This document shows, one piece after another, positions 53,658 through 62,627 of a stretch of 64,000 nt of DNA; positions within the stretch are counted from its first letter, which is position 1, and each line of letters begins with the position of its first letter. The DNA is taken from positions 1 through 64,000 of the forward strand of contig DASXVX010000072.1 of the NCBI GenBank assembly GCA_036504075.1, in the 5' to 3' direction. The position numbers and the translations under genes are program-made. This DNA comes from DASXVX01 sp036504075 (GTDB lineage: Bacteria > Bacillota > Sulfobacillia > Symbiobacteriales > Symbiobacteriaceae). The notes under the pieces were generated by a model. That model was not told the origin of the DNA. It did no database searches and saw only the letters and a list, made by a program, of their open reading frames with translations.

Positions 53658-54260
53658 TTATTCGCCGGCGCCGGTCACCTGGCGCCAGGCGCTCTCAACT
53701 TGCGCTGCCAGTTGCGCCGACGTGCCCCGGTTGTCGAAAACCAGGCCCGCAAACGCCCGCTTCGCATCCAGGTCCATCTGGGCCGCGAGCCGCCGCTCGG
53801 CCTCCGCGGGCGTCAGGCCGTCGCGGGCCATCAGCCGGGCGAGTTCGGTCGCCCGGTCCACCCAGACCAGCCAGACCTGGTCCATATCTTTATGCAGACC
53901 GCCTTCAAACAAGAGCGGTATGTCCAATACCACCGCGGGCCGGCCTTCCTGCCGGTACCGCGCCACTTCGGCCCACATCCGCTCCCGCACCCGGGGGTGG
54001 ACGATGGCTTCCAGCCGCTGCCGGCGGGCCGAGTCCGCGAAAATGATCTGCCCGAGCCGGACCCGGTCCAGCGAGCCGTCCGGCCGAATGAGTTCCGCCC
54101 CGAATTCCGCCGCGATTTCCGCCAGGAGCGGGCTGCCGGGTGCCTGCAACTCGTGGACGATGGCGTCCGCATCGACCACCGGCGCGCCCAGGTTCCGCAA
54201 GTATCGACTCACGGTGGACTTCCCGCTGGCGATGCCGCCGGTAAGACCGATGACCAGCAT
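53658..54260 (-). CDS. coaE: Dephospho-CoA kinase
   Basis: Last step of coenzyme A synthesis: phosphorylates dephospho-CoA with ATP. 200 residues, usual size. P-loop GLTGGIASGKST at the N-terminus, DADAIVHEL, and PLLFEGG in the CoA domain. It sits three bases after a 70-residue gene, in the polA-mutM-coaE order common in Firmicutes. Confidence 0.95.
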   Translation of the reverse strand: MLVIGLTGGIASGKSTVSRYLRNLGAPVVDADAIVHELQAPGSPLLAEIAAEFGAELIRPDGSLDRVRLGQIIFADSARRQRLEAIVHPRVRERMWAEVARYRQEGRPAVVLDIPLLFEGGLHKDMDQVWLVWVDRATELARLMARDGLTPAEAERRLAAQMDLDAKRAFAGLVFDNRGTSAQLAAQVESAWRQVTGAGE

Positions 54261-54263
54261 GCG

Positions 54264-54476
54264 CTAATCCCCTTTGTCCACCCGGTAGGCCGCGAACTTC
54301 TCCAGGGTCGACTCCCGGACTTCTTTCTCCGCGTTGATTTCCAACCGCCAGCGACCGCCCGACAGGGGCCGGACAGCCATTTCGCCGGAGACGCCGAGGC
54401 CGTCCCACAGCTTCTTTACGATCTCCCGCATGTCTTTTTCGTTTTCAAACTCAAATTCCAGGCTTTGCACAGTCAA
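54264..54476 (-). CDS. Small conserved protein between mutM and coaE
   Basis: 70 residues, acidic and amphipathic (SLEFEFENEKDMREIVKKLW, then GRWRLEINAEKEVRESTLEKF). No recognised domain. Its start overlaps the mutM stop in a TTGA arrangement, so expression is coupled. Beta-alpha-beta pattern suggests a small binding domain. Confidence 0.7.
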   Translation of the reverse strand: MTVQSLEFEFENEKDMREIVKKLWDGLGVSGEMAVRPLSGGRWRLEINAEKEVRESTLEKFAAYRVDKGD

Positions 54477-55417
54477 TCACCCTTCGTCTTCCGCTTTCGG
54501 GTCTGATAAGGCCGGGCCGGCTCCGCCGCCACCAGCGGCGAGTCGCCCCGCCGGCCGGTCGTGGCCCGCCGGGGCTGAAGCCGGGCGCCGGCGGGGGCAA
54601 GCTGGCAGGCCGGGCAGACATGGCTGCCACGCCCTGCCACCGCCAGTTTCATGATCAAGGTGCCGCAGCGAGGGCAGGGATCACCCGCCCGGTCGAAGAC
54701 CTGCAGTTCGTCGTACATATCGCCCGGCTGGCCTTCGCCGTCGAGATAGAGTGAAAAAGTCGTGCCCCGCTTTTCGATCGCCTTCGCCAGAATGTCCCGG
54801 ATGCAGCCGTGCAGCGCCCGGACTTCCGCCGGGGTAATCGACTCTCCGGGCCGCTCGGGATGCACCTGTGCACAGAACAGCACCTCGTCCGCATAGATAT
54901 TCCCGAGCCCCGCCACTTTGGACTGATCCAGCAGAATGGCCTTGACCGGCGCCCGCCGGCCTGCCATCACCCGTGAGAGCACGTCGGGCGTAAAGTCTTC
55001 GGAGAGCGGCTCCGGCCCCAGTGCGGCCAGGCCGGGCGGCATGCCTTCGCCGGCTTTGCCCAGCAGGTGAAAGCCGCCGAACTTGCGCTGGTCCTCGTAG
55101 CGCAGCTGGTTGCCGTCCGACAGGTGGAAAACCACGTGGGTATGCTTGTCCCGCGGGCGGTCCGGCTCGCAAACGTAGAAATGGCCGCTCATCCGGAGGT
55201 GGCAGATTAACGTCAGGGGTCCCAGCTTCAAAAGCAGATACTTGCCCCGCCGCTGGACATCCGTGAAACGGGCGCCTTCCACTTCGGCCTTGAAGGTGTT
55301 CGGGTCCGGATAGTAAATCTGGCGTGGGGTTATGATTTCGACCCGGTCGACGGCCTTTCCTACCAGTTTACCATACAGGATCGACCGGACCGTCTCGACT
55401 TCCGGCAGTTCAGGCAT
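54473..55417 (-). CDS. mutM: Formamidopyrimidine-DNA glycosylase
   Basis: Removes oxidised purines (8-oxoguanine, Fapy) from DNA and nicks the strand. 314 residues. The N-terminal PELPEVETV carries the catalytic proline and glutamates after Met removal. The helix-two-turn-helix QSKVAGLGNIYADEVLF and the zinc finger CPRCG...CPAC are intact. The C-terminus extends about 40 basic residues beyond the finger, more than usual. ATG overlaps the polA stop by eight bases. Confidence 0.95.
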   Translation of the reverse strand: MPELPEVETVRSILYGKLVGKAVDRVEIITPRQIYYPDPNTFKAEVEGARFTDVQRRGKYLLLKLGPLTLICHLRMSGHFYVCEPDRPRDKHTHVVFHLSDGNQLRYEDQRKFGGFHLLGKAGEGMPPGLAALGPEPLSEDFTPDVLSRVMAGRRAPVKAILLDQSKVAGLGNIYADEVLFCAQVHPERPGESITPAEVRALHGCIRDILAKAIEKRGTTFSLYLDGEGQPGDMYDELQVFDRAGDPCPRCGTLIMKLAVAGRGSHVCPACQLAPAGARLQPRRATTGRRGDSPLVAAEPARPYQTRKRKTKGD

Positions 55418-58079
55418 TCGGCGCTTGCACCTTCTCCAACGAGTACCAGTCCTTCCCCACCTTGACATCCACTTTGAGCGGAACGGAGAGCTGCATGGCG
55501 CCCTCCATCTCCCGGCGGACCAGGGCGGCCAGGGCCGGCACTTCCGATTCGGGGCATTCGAAGACCAGTTCGTCGTGAACCTGCAGAATCATGCGGGCCT
55601 GGAGGTCGGACGCCTTGAGGGCCCGGTGCACCGCGATCATCGCCCGTTTCATGAGGTCCGCGGCGGTGCCCTGGATGGGCGTGTTGATCGCCATGCGCTC
55701 GGCGTTCTGCCGGATGGTGTAGACCCGGTGGTTGATCTCCGGCAGCGGCCGTTTGCGACCGTCGAGCGTGGTGACGTAGCCCTTTTCGCGGGCTTCCTGC
55801 TTTTTGGCATCCATATACTCCCGGACGCCGGCAAACTTCTCGAAATAGGTCTCGATAAAGAGTTTCGCTTCGGCCCGGCTCATTCCGACCGCCCGGGCCA
55901 GGCCAAAATCGGTCTGGCCGTAAATAAGGCCGAAGTTGACGGCCTTGGCCTTGCGCCGCATGTCCGGCGTGACCTGGTCCATGGGCACGTTCCAGACGAC
56001 CGAAGCCGTGCGGGTGTGAATGTCCTGGTCGTGGGCAAATGCCTCCCGGAGGGCCGGGTCGCCGCTGTAATGGGCCACCACCCGCAGTTCGATCTGCGAG
56101 TAGTCGGCAGCCAGCAGGACCTGGCCCTTCGCCGGCACGAACGCCTTGCGAATCAGCCGGCCCTCTTCGACCCGGATGGGGATGTTCTGGAGGTTCGGAT
56201 CCTTGCTGGAGAGGCGGCCGGTTTCGGCCACGGTCTGGGCGAAAGTCGTATGGACCCGGCCGTCCCGGGCGATGAGCGCGCCCAGGGCGTCCACGTAGGT
56301 GGACTTGAGTTTCGTCAGCGTTCGGTAGTCCAAAATCTTCGCGACGATTTCGTGGGATTCGGCCAACTCCTCCAGCACTTCGGCATCGGTGGAGTAGCCG
56401 CCGGTCTTGGTCTTCTTGGACGCCTTCAGGCCCAGCTTGTCGAAGAGCACCTCGCCGAGTTGCTTCGGGCTGCCGATGTTAAACGTAAAACCGGCAAGCT
56501 GGTGGATTTCGGCCGTGAGCTGCTCGATGCGCCGCTGAAGGGCCACGCTCATGTCGGCGAGCACTTTCTGGTTCACGCCGACGCCGGCGGCCTCCATTTC
56601 GGCCAGAATGGGCATGACCGGCATTTCCACGTCCCGGAAGAGCGCCATGAGTCCCTGCGCCTCCAGAGCCGACGCCATTTTCTCCTGCAACGGCGGGATG
56701 ACGGACGCCCGTGTGGCCACGCCATCGGCGGTGTTAATCGGCGGCAGTTCGCCGAAACCATAGGGGCGGGCCAGGTCTTCGAGGTTGTACGCCGTACGGG
56801 CCGGGTCGAGCAGGTAGGCGGCCAGGGTCACATCGAAGACGGGCGGCCGGGGCTTGAAGCCCTGGGCGTACGCCCAGTTGTAGAGCGGCTTCAGGTCGTG
56901 GCCCACGACGCCGCCGGCGCGCTCAAGCAGTTCGCCCACGCTCCGGATGACGGACTCCCCGGCGACCCAGTTGATGGCCCCGCCGATGGACACGGCCGCG
57001 CCCAGGGGCTTGGGCCGCCCGGGGTCGCCCGAGGCAAGGCCGCAGGGCGCCAGAACCACCACGCGGCCGCCCGGGGCGTTTTCCGCCTGGCGGAGCAGTT
57101 CGGCGCCGTCGGTGACGACCCGGGCCTCCACCACCGGCGTCTCCGTCCGGGCGACGGCTTCGCGGGCGGCCTCTGCCGCCTCCGCAGCCGCCGGCGCCAT
57201 CGTGCCGCCGGCCTTGGGCGTCACTTTGGCCAGCAGGCTCTTGAACTCCAGCCGCCGGAACAGCGGCAACGCCTCGGCGTAATTCGGTTCCTTGCGCGCG
57301 AACGCCTCCGGGTCGAACTGGACGGGTGCGTCCCGCACAATGGCCGCCAGCCGGTGCGACAGCAGCGCCAGGTCGTGCCCCGCAGCCAGCTTCTCCTTGA
57401 GGGCGCCTTTGATCTCATCGACATGCGCGTAGACGCCATCCAGCGTGCCATAGTCGGTCAGCAGCTTCAGGGCGGTCTTCTCGCCCACCCCCGGCACGCC
57501 GGGGATGTTGTCGGAGGCGTCGCCCATGAGCGCCTTGAGGTCGACGATTTGCGACGGCGTCAGGCCGCACTCCTGCTGCAGCGTCTCCGGGTCGTACCTG
57601 ATGACCTCGGAAATGCCTTTCTTGGTCATGATGACAGTGACGTGATCATCGATCAACTGCAAGGCGTCCCGGTCGCCGGTGACCACGAGCGTGTCGACGC
57701 CATTCTCCTCGGCCTGCTTTGAGAGCGTGCCCAGGAGGTCGTCGGCCTCGTAGTCGTCACTCCAGACCCAGGCGACGTTCAGCGCCGTCAGCACCTCGCG
57801 GAGCAGCCCCAACTGGGGCCGGAACTCCTCCGGCGTGGGCTTGCGGGTGCCCTTGTACTCGGTGTACTCCTTGTGGCGAACGGTTTGCTTCCCCTTGTCG
57901 AAAGCGACCGCCAGGTAGTCGGGCTTCTCCTCTTCCAGGAACTTATAGAGCATGGTCAGAAAGCCATAGACCGCGTTGGTGTAAACGCCGTCGCTGGTGG
58001 AAAAGAGCCTGAGCGCGTAGAAAGCCCGGTTAGCCAGGCTGTTTCCGTCCAGAAGCACCAGTTTCCGCTTCGAGGACAA
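55410..58079 (-). CDS. polA: DNA polymerase I
   Basis: 889 residues: 5' nuclease (about 1-290; DGNSLANRAFYAL, GDRDALQLIDD, GVPGVGEKTA), a vestigial 3'-5' exonuclease (about 310-480), and the polymerase. Motif A is ADYSQIELRV, motif B KAVNFGLIYGQ, motif C QVHDELVFE. The proofreading DxE residues are missing (VVVLAPCGLASG in the expected place), as in other Firmicute Pol I enzymes, so no proofreading is expected. Gap filling in repair and Okazaki processing. TTG start with GGGGTGA upstream. Confidence 0.96.
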   Translation of the reverse strand: MSSKRKLVLLDGNSLANRAFYALRLFSTSDGVYTNAVYGFLTMLYKFLEEEKPDYLAVAFDKGKQTVRHKEYTEYKGTRKPTPEEFRPQLGLLREVLTALNVAWVWSDDYEADDLLGTLSKQAEENGVDTLVVTGDRDALQLIDDHVTVIMTKKGISEVIRYDPETLQQECGLTPSQIVDLKALMGDASDNIPGVPGVGEKTALKLLTDYGTLDGVYAHVDEIKGALKEKLAAGHDLALLSHRLAAIVRDAPVQFDPEAFARKEPNYAEALPLFRRLEFKSLLAKVTPKAGGTMAPAAAEAAEAAREAVARTETPVVEARVVTDGAELLRQAENAPGGRVVVLAPCGLASGDPGRPKPLGAAVSIGGAINWVAGESVIRSVGELLERAGGVVGHDLKPLYNWAYAQGFKPRPPVFDVTLAAYLLDPARTAYNLEDLARPYGFGELPPINTADGVATRASVIPPLQEKMASALEAQGLMALFRDVEMPVMPILAEMEAAGVGVNQKVLADMSVALQRRIEQLTAEIHQLAGFTFNIGSPKQLGEVLFDKLGLKASKKTKTGGYSTDAEVLEELAESHEIVAKILDYRTLTKLKSTYVDALGALIARDGRVHTTFAQTVAETGRLSSKDPNLQNIPIRVEEGRLIRKAFVPAKGQVLLAADYSQIELRVVAHYSGDPALREAFAHDQDIHTRTASVVWNVPMDQVTPDMRRKAKAVNFGLIYGQTDFGLARAVGMSRAEAKLFIETYFEKFAGVREYMDAKKQEAREKGYVTTLDGRKRPLPEINHRVYTIRQNAERMAINTPIQGTAADLMKRAMIAVHRALKASDLQARMILQVHDELVFECPESEVPALAALVRREMEGAMQLSVPLKVDVKVGKDWYSLEKVQAPNA

Positions 58080-58147
58080 GCGAAATCACCCCTTCGCTAA
58101 TGCCAGAAGTAGCTTCACCGCAGGGTCAGGAAGTTATTTGAAGCAAA

Positions 58148-58175
58148 GCGCGGAGGGGCGTTGTTCCCCTCCGCT
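58148..58175 (-). terminator. Terminator between SIMPL gene and polA
   Basis: Perfect stem agcggagggg / cccctccgct. Confidence 0.85.
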
Positions 58176-58187
58176 GTCCTGGTCGCT

Positions 58188-58877
58188 TTAATAGCCGAAG
58201 GTGGCTTTCACCAGGGCCTTGAAAACCAGGCTCCCCGCCGACTGGCTGGCTGGAGGCGGCGTTTCAGCGGCCGTGACCTCCATGGTCCGCATGTCGCCCA
58301 ATTTTTCCCCGTCCGCCTTCAACAAAGCCGCCGCCCGCACCCGGGCGTTGGCCAGCGCCGCTCTCATGGCCGACTCCTTGGCCGGCTCCGGGTTCTCCAG
58401 CGTAAAGGCGACCGCTTCCAGCGATGTGGCGCCGGCCGTCAGAGCCGAATCTACCACCGCCTGGACTTTGCTCGGGTTTCGGACCGAAGCCCGGATGACG
58501 GTGCGGCTCTCAAAGCCGGAAATGCGGGTGGCGCCGGTGTAATCCTGGTACGTGGCGGTGGTAACGGCCGCCTTTACCAGTTCGAGCGTGTCGCTGTCGG
58601 CGCCGGCGCTGATCATGGCCGCTTGCACTTGCTTGACGAACGCGAGATTCAGGGCTTCCGCATCCGTGGCGGAAGCCCCGTGTGTCCAAACGCCTACACT
58701 AACCTGAGCCAGGTCCGGCTTCACCCGGACCTCCCCTTCTCCGGTGATGGTGATCACCCGGTCGGGCGGGGTGGCATCCTTGCCGGCCGGGTTCGTCTGC
58801 GGTTCGCCCGAGAGCAGCAGCGCCAGGGCGATGAGCAGCAACGAACCGGCCAGGAAGGCAAAGTGTTGTGGCTTCAC
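58188..58877 (-). CDS. SIMPL domain (DUF541) exported protein
   Basis: 229 residues with an N-terminal signal anchor (FLAGSLLLIALALLLSG) and the SIMPL/YggE fold: ITITGEGEVRVKPDLAQVSVGV at the start, the RISGFESRTVIRASVRN centre and the RAAALLKADGEKLGDMRTM end. YggE-like proteins are linked to oxidative-stress tolerance, mechanism unclear. Lies 16 bases after the anti-sigma gene, probably same transcript. Confidence 0.9.
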   Translation of the reverse strand: MKPQHFAFLAGSLLLIALALLLSGEPQTNPAGKDATPPDRVITITGEGEVRVKPDLAQVSVGVWTHGASATDAEALNLAFVKQVQAAMISAGADSDTLELVKAAVTTATYQDYTGATRISGFESRTVIRASVRNPSKVQAVVDSALTAGATSLEAVAFTLENPEPAKESAMRAALANARVRAAALLKADGEKLGDMRTMEVTAAETPPPASQSAGSLVFKALVKATFGY

Positions 58878-58893
58878 GAAGAGCGGTCAACTC

Positions 58894-59943
58894 CTACCGG
58901 CCCAGCACCTTCAGGAGAATGATGCTGGTATCCGCCTGCTTACTCAGGCTGTCCAGATTCGCCTGGTCCTTCAACATCTCCTGCTTGGCAGACTCAAGCT
59001 GAGGCTTCATTTCAGCCTGCTCGGCCGGCGACTTTCGCTGGTACTGCCCCAACAACTTGTCGTAGGTGTCCTTGCTCTGCTTCGCCGACTCCGTAGCTTG
59101 TGCAACGCCCTGCGTGATGTCCTTTTCTTCCGTCTTCCCGACCTGCGAGGCGCCGGGCAGGGCCAAGCCTTGCTTCAGCACGGTGACGAACTGGATTGTG
59201 GGGACGCTGATAAAAGGCTCGCCGTTCTGGTCCTGGATCGTATACTTGGCGCCGAGAGTCTCCAACTGGTCGACGGGAAGGGAGAGCGTCGCCACGAAGT
59301 ACTTCTTCGTATCCCCCATCGCCACCTTGGGACCATCGGCGGGGACCGAAACGATGACAGGCTTCGTGGGATCCAGCGTAACGGTGCCAATCGGCGCCGA
59401 ATCGGTCGGGCTACTCGTATCGGGGCCGAGCTTCGAGGTGACACTGGTGGACGGCTTCGAGGCGATTTCGTTTGGGGCCGTCGGCATGGGGTCGCCCGGA
59501 TTGATCGGAGACGGCCCCCCCTTTGGCGTCGGATTCTGCGTCGCGACTGACGGCATGAACTGATGTCTTTGGGCCTCGAGTCCGGACAGGCCTCCGAGCT
59601 GGTGGTAGGAAGTTAGCCCAATTGCAAGTGCAGCGGCGGCTGCCGCAGCCGGAACGGCCCACCGGCGATTGCTGTACCGGGGACGCTGAACCGGAATGCG
59701 GTTAATCGCCGCCACGGGCGGCCCAAGGGCCACCAGGCGGTCATGAAGTTGGGCATGAAACGCGGCAGGCACCTCTACCTCATCCAGGGAGGCCACGAGC
59801 GCAACGGTTTGGCGGAGGGAATCGACTTCATCCGCACACCAATGGCAACGCCGCAGGTGCTGCTCCACCCGGAGCAAATCACCAGGCGAAAGTTCACCAT
59901 CCAAGTAAGCGGATAGCAACCCTCTTATTCCGTCACAGTTCAT
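58894..59943 (-). CDS. Anti-sigma factor with zinc-binding N-terminus
   Basis: 349 residues. The N-terminal anti-sigma (zf-HC2) domain has the H-x3-C-x2-C signature in EQHLRRCHWCADEV. One membrane helix (about 93-112) leads to a 230-residue extracellular region with a Pro/Ser/Thr-rich stalk and a C-terminal coiled-coil (SAKQSKDTYDKLLGQY, then QLESAKQEMLKDQANLD). It should hold the sigma factor encoded just upstream (11-base overlap) inactive until an envelope signal triggers release. Confidence 0.88.
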   Translation of the reverse strand: MNCDGIRGLLSAYLDGELSPGDLLRVEQHLRRCHWCADEVDSLRQTVALVASLDEVEVPAAFHAQLHDRLVALGPPVAAINRIPVQRPRYSNRRWAVPAAAAAAALAIGLTSYHQLGGLSGLEAQRHQFMPSVATQNPTPKGGPSPINPGDPMPTAPNEIASKPSTSVTSKLGPDTSSPTDSAPIGTVTLDPTKPVIVSVPADGPKVAMGDTKKYFVATLSLPVDQLETLGAKYTIQDQNGEPFISVPTIQFVTVLKQGLALPGASQVGKTEEKDITQGVAQATESAKQSKDTYDKLLGQYQRKSPAEQAEMKPQLESAKQEMLKDQANLDSLSKQADTSIILLKVLGR

Positions 59944-60565
59944 GGGTTCTTCCCCTCCTACCGCTGTAGACGACTCGCGGCGCCAAAAGTTCCAGGTTGC
60001 CGAACATTTCTTTCAAGGCGTTGCGTGCTCGGTTCAACCGGGACTTTACGGTACCGAGATTGATCCCCAGCGCATCCGCAATTTCGTTATAGGAGTACCC
60101 CTGGATGTCACGCATTACCACGACAACCCGATACTCCTCGTCCAGGGCGTCTATGGACTCCTGGACGGCCCTCTGGATCTCCACCCGCTCCAACGCCTGT
60201 TCCGGATTGTCTGTGGGATCGGCGACGGCCAGCTGACGGTCCACCTCGCCGTCGTCCACCGTCAGGGGCTCATCCAGCGAAGTAACTCGCTGGCGTCTGC
60301 GCTTGCGCAGTTCGTCCAGACAAGCGTTGTTCACGATGCGGATTAGCCAGGTCTGAAAGGAGGAGTCACCACGGAACTCAGGTAGTGAGCTGTATGCCCG
60401 GATATAGGCTTCCTGGGCCACATCGCTGGCGTCCTCGTGATTTCCTGTCAGCCGGTAGGCGATGTTGTACACCTTCCGCTCATACTGGCTGATCAGTTGC
60501 TCGAACGCCTCAACGTCTCCCCGCTTCGCCCTCTCCACGAGCAGTTCGTCGAGGGTCTTCGACAC
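59933..60565 (-). CDS. ECF sigma factor (SigW/RpoE-like)
   Basis: 210 residues. Region 2 is AFEQLISQYERKVYNIAYRL with DASDVAQEAYIRAY and the core-binding/-10 segment SSFQTWLIRIVNNACLDELRKR. Region 4 is DIQGYSYNEIADALGINLGTVKSRLNRAR. GTG start at 60565 with GGAGGA nine bases upstream; longer in-frame versions lack a site. Paired with the overlapping anti-sigma gene. Confidence 0.93.
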   Translation of the reverse strand: MSKTLDELLVERAKRGDVEAFEQLISQYERKVYNIAYRLTGNHEDASDVAQEAYIRAYSSLPEFRGDSSFQTWLIRIVNNACLDELRKRRRQRVTSLDEPLTVDDGEVDRQLAVADPTDNPEQALERVEIQRAVQESIDALDEEYRVVVVMRDIQGYSYNEIADALGINLGTVKSRLNRARNALKEMFGNLELLAPRVVYSGRRGRTHEL

Positions 60566-60870
60566 CTGGTTCACTCCTCCCCCATGTTGGGGCATTGATG
60601 CAGACGTAATTGGAGACAACATTGTTCCAGATTGGCGACAAAATCTGCGCGGCTGCATAATTTTTACTGAGCAATTGGATCTCCCCTCTGCTCAGGTGAC
60701 ACAATACGCTAAAATATTGTATACGAATTAGGGGAATGCGTAAAGCGGTTCACCCCGTCGACCGGCCTTGAAGGATACGCCAAAACCGGGAAGTTGGTGC
60801 TGTCTTTCTCTTCCCGATTCAGCGCCAAAATTCCTGGGAACAGCCCCAGCGAATGGAGCCGGCCGATATC

Positions 60871-60900
60871 TTGCAAAGTCGAAGGTCCCTATGCTATGAT
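60871..60900 (+). promoter_or_regulatory. Promoter of tRNA-Leu
   Basis: TTGCAA (60871-60876) and TATGAT (60895-60900) spaced by 18 bases, 15 bases before the tRNA. Confidence 0.75.
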
Positions 60901-60915
60901 AACTGAGCTAACAAC

Positions 60916-61002
60916 GCCGGAGTGGTGGAATGGCAGACGCGCTCGACTCAAAATCGAGTGGGGTAACCCCCCGTGCCGGTTCGAGTCCGGCCTTCGGCAC
61001 CA
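60916..61002 (+). tRNA. tRNA-Leu (anticodon CAA)
   Basis: 87-nucleotide class II tRNA. Acceptor stem gccggag pairs with cttcggc, discriminator A and encoded CCA. The anticodon loop ctcaaaa between ctcga and tcgag gives CAA, reading UUG. The long variable arm (tggggtaacccccc) and T-loop ttcgagt are present. Confidence 0.97.
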
Positions 61003-61006
61003 AGCA

Positions 61007-61046
61007 GAGAAAGGCCCGCAGGTTTTGACACCTGCGGGCCTTTCTC
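61007..61046 (+). terminator. Terminator of tRNA-Leu
   Basis: Perfect 17-bp stem gagaaaggcccgcaggt with its complement and a six-base loop. Confidence 0.9.
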
Positions 61047-61108
61047 GTTCTGGTAGCCATTTTGGTAGCCAGGGAAAAACGGCCTGGCTACCGACCCGAA
61101 ATGAAAGC

Positions 61109-61131
61109 GGCCCCCTGCCGTAGCAGAGGGC
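61109..61131 (-). terminator. Terminator of the TPR-peptide-XRE operon
   Basis: ggccccctgc / gcagagggcc (one bulge) 17 bases past the XRE stop, then a moderately T-rich minus-strand tail. Confidence 0.6.
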
Positions 61132-61147
61132 CATGTTGAATTGAGAG

Positions 61148-61417
61148 CTACCCGACGTTGCAATTCCGCCGCAGCGTGACCGGCTCATCTAACGAGCGAT
61201 GCGGCCGGATCAGGATCTCCAGCCCCAAAGCACGTGCTGTGGCGATGATCGCCTCCAGCGACAAACCCTTCGTCCCATTCTCAAAGTGGCTGTGGCTGGT
61301 TAAGCCGAGACCGGTCAAAGCAGACAAGTCTTCCAACCGCAGCTCCGCGTTAAGTCTGGCTGCACGGAACAGCAGCCGCAGCTGATCGACGTTCGTCACC
61401 CGGTAGGCCTTTGCCAT
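61148..61417 (-). CDS. XRE family HTH regulator
   Basis: 89 residues, essentially one helix-turn-helix of the Cro/C1-HipB type: LRLLFRAARLNAELRLEDLS, then HSHFENGTKGLSLEAIIATARALGLEI. No toxin gene (HipA-like) is adjacent. It is the last gene of the TPR - peptide - XRE operon: its ATG lies nine bases after the peptide stop and it has no good binding site of its own, implying coupled translation. It may be the transcriptional output of a peptide-sensing system, or a simple autoregulator. Confidence 0.82.
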   Translation of the reverse strand: MAKAYRVTNVDQLRLLFRAARLNAELRLEDLSALTGLGLTSHSHFENGTKGLSLEAIIATARALGLEILIRPHRSLDEPVTLRRNCNVG

Positions 61418-61426
61418 GCGCGTGTG

Positions 61427-61585
61427 CTAGCGGACGCCGATCCCGTCGATGTTACCGTGCTCCTGCGTCGTGACCCCAGCAGACGCAGCGCCGACGCCGC
61501 CGATGTTGCCGTGTTCAGCCGAGGCGATGCCGGCCAGCGCCACCAGGGCCACGATTACCAGGGCGAGAACCAGAAGCTTCTTCAT
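61427..61585 (-). CDS. Small exported peptide with duplicated EHGNI motif
   Basis: 52 residues behind GAGGAGG. Signal peptide MKKLLVLALVIVALVALAG, cleavage likely after ASA. The remaining 29 residues contain EHGNIGGVG at the start and EHGNIDGIG near the end, separated by a short Ala/Ser/Thr linker. Two repeated motifs in an exported pro-peptide recall signalling-peptide precursors such as Phr. It lies 57 bases after the TPR gene and nine before the XRE gene. A role as signal sensed by the TPR protein is inference. Confidence 0.72.
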   Translation of the reverse strand: MKKLLVLALVIVALVALAGIASAEHGNIGGVGAASAGVTTQEHGNIDGIGVR

Positions 61586-61642
61586 GCGGAGACCTCCTCT
61601 GATTTTATCTGCCAGCGAAACGGACCCCAAGGGGCCGGGGGC

Positions 61643-62491
61643 TTACGCCCCCTTCTGGACCTGCGCCTTTGCCAAGTGAATGCGCCGGCGCAGATCGGCC
61701 ACATCCAGCCACAGGCGGGCTTCGTTGGCGTCAGCCGCTGCGTCCGCGGCAATCTCCGAATCCTGACTGGCGTGCTCGATGTCCCCGAGCGCCAGGTGCA
61801 GCATTCCGGAGAGATGGGCTGCCTGTGCCACCGCGGTGCGATCTTCGGCGGCAGAGTGCTCGAACCACGCATCGCCCAGAGCGAGCGCCTTCTCGTACTG
61901 CCCCTCGGCCTGCAGGATCAGGGCCTCGTTGTACCACTGGTGGAACTCGTCGCGGCCACCCTTGGGCTGAATCACCCGGGCAGACGCAGCGTCACCCTGC
62001 CGGCAGTACACGGCTACCAAATTGTCAGCCGTCTTGCAAACAAGGTCCGCTGCTCCCTGAGCGGTGAATGCAGCGAGGGCCTCTTCGTACCGGGCGATTG
62101 CCTCCTCGTACCGGCCGCCGATACGGGCAGTCAACCCCAGGTAGAACTTGGCCTTGCCAGCGCCTTGGGCCAGGTCCGGCCACCGGGACATTCCGTCCAT
62201 GAACTGGTTGAAGGCGTCGAGGGCCTGGCCCACGTCGCCGGTATTTACCGACACCATGCCCAGGTGGAATAGGATCTGCCCCTCAAGCCTGGCCGGGTCG
62301 GTCTCGGCGACCTGCCCCGTCGCCTCTTCGATCAGGCCTTTAGCTGTGATCAGGTCCCGCCGCCCAAGGGCCGCATGCGAACCCATCAGCAGCAGCCGCG
62401 CATTCTCCGGGCCCGTCTTCCTGAGTCGCTCGAACTCCGCCCAGGCATCGTTCCACGCCCGGGCCTCAATCAATTCCGCCAAACGCTCCAT
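61643..62491 (-). CDS. TPR protein, possible peptide sensor
   Basis: 282 residues, all helical, with four or five TPR units (LGMVSVNTGDVGQALDAFNQF; LGLTARIGGRYEEAIARYEEAL; AEGQYEKALALGDAW; LALGDIEHASQDSEIA). Soluble, without DNA-binding domain. ATG at 62491 with AGGGGG eight bases upstream. First gene of the operon with the exported peptide and the XRE regulator. Similar in size and order to 7810-8694. RRNPP receptors combine both domains in one chain; here they are on two genes. Confidence 0.75.
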   Translation of the reverse strand: MERLAELIEARAWNDAWAEFERLRKTGPENARLLLMGSHAALGRRDLITAKGLIEEATGQVAETDPARLEGQILFHLGMVSVNTGDVGQALDAFNQFMDGMSRWPDLAQGAGKAKFYLGLTARIGGRYEEAIARYEEALAAFTAQGAADLVCKTADNLVAVYCRQGDAASARVIQPKGGRDEFHQWYNEALILQAEGQYEKALALGDAWFEHSAAEDRTAVAQAAHLSGMLHLALGDIEHASQDSEIAADAAADANEARLWLDVADLRRRIHLAKAQVQKGA

Positions 62492-62627
62492 GGTGCTGCC
62501 CCCTTCAGATGAATTGCCGGCCAACGCCGGCATTCAGCCGCTGTCGGAAAACAGCCCCCCGCGTACGCACACGGTCAGCATAGCCTCACCCCCACCGCAT
62601 CGATAGTGGCATTCGGAAGCCATTTCC

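Noticed and set aside
55332..57722. 796-codon open frame antisense to polA
   Set aside because: Mirror of polA codon bias; sense strand is an unmistakable DNA polymerase I.
60889..61188. Minus-strand ORF over tRNA-Leu
   Set aside because: Typical spurious ORF across a tRNA and its terminator; its only interest is as a trace of an integrase tail.
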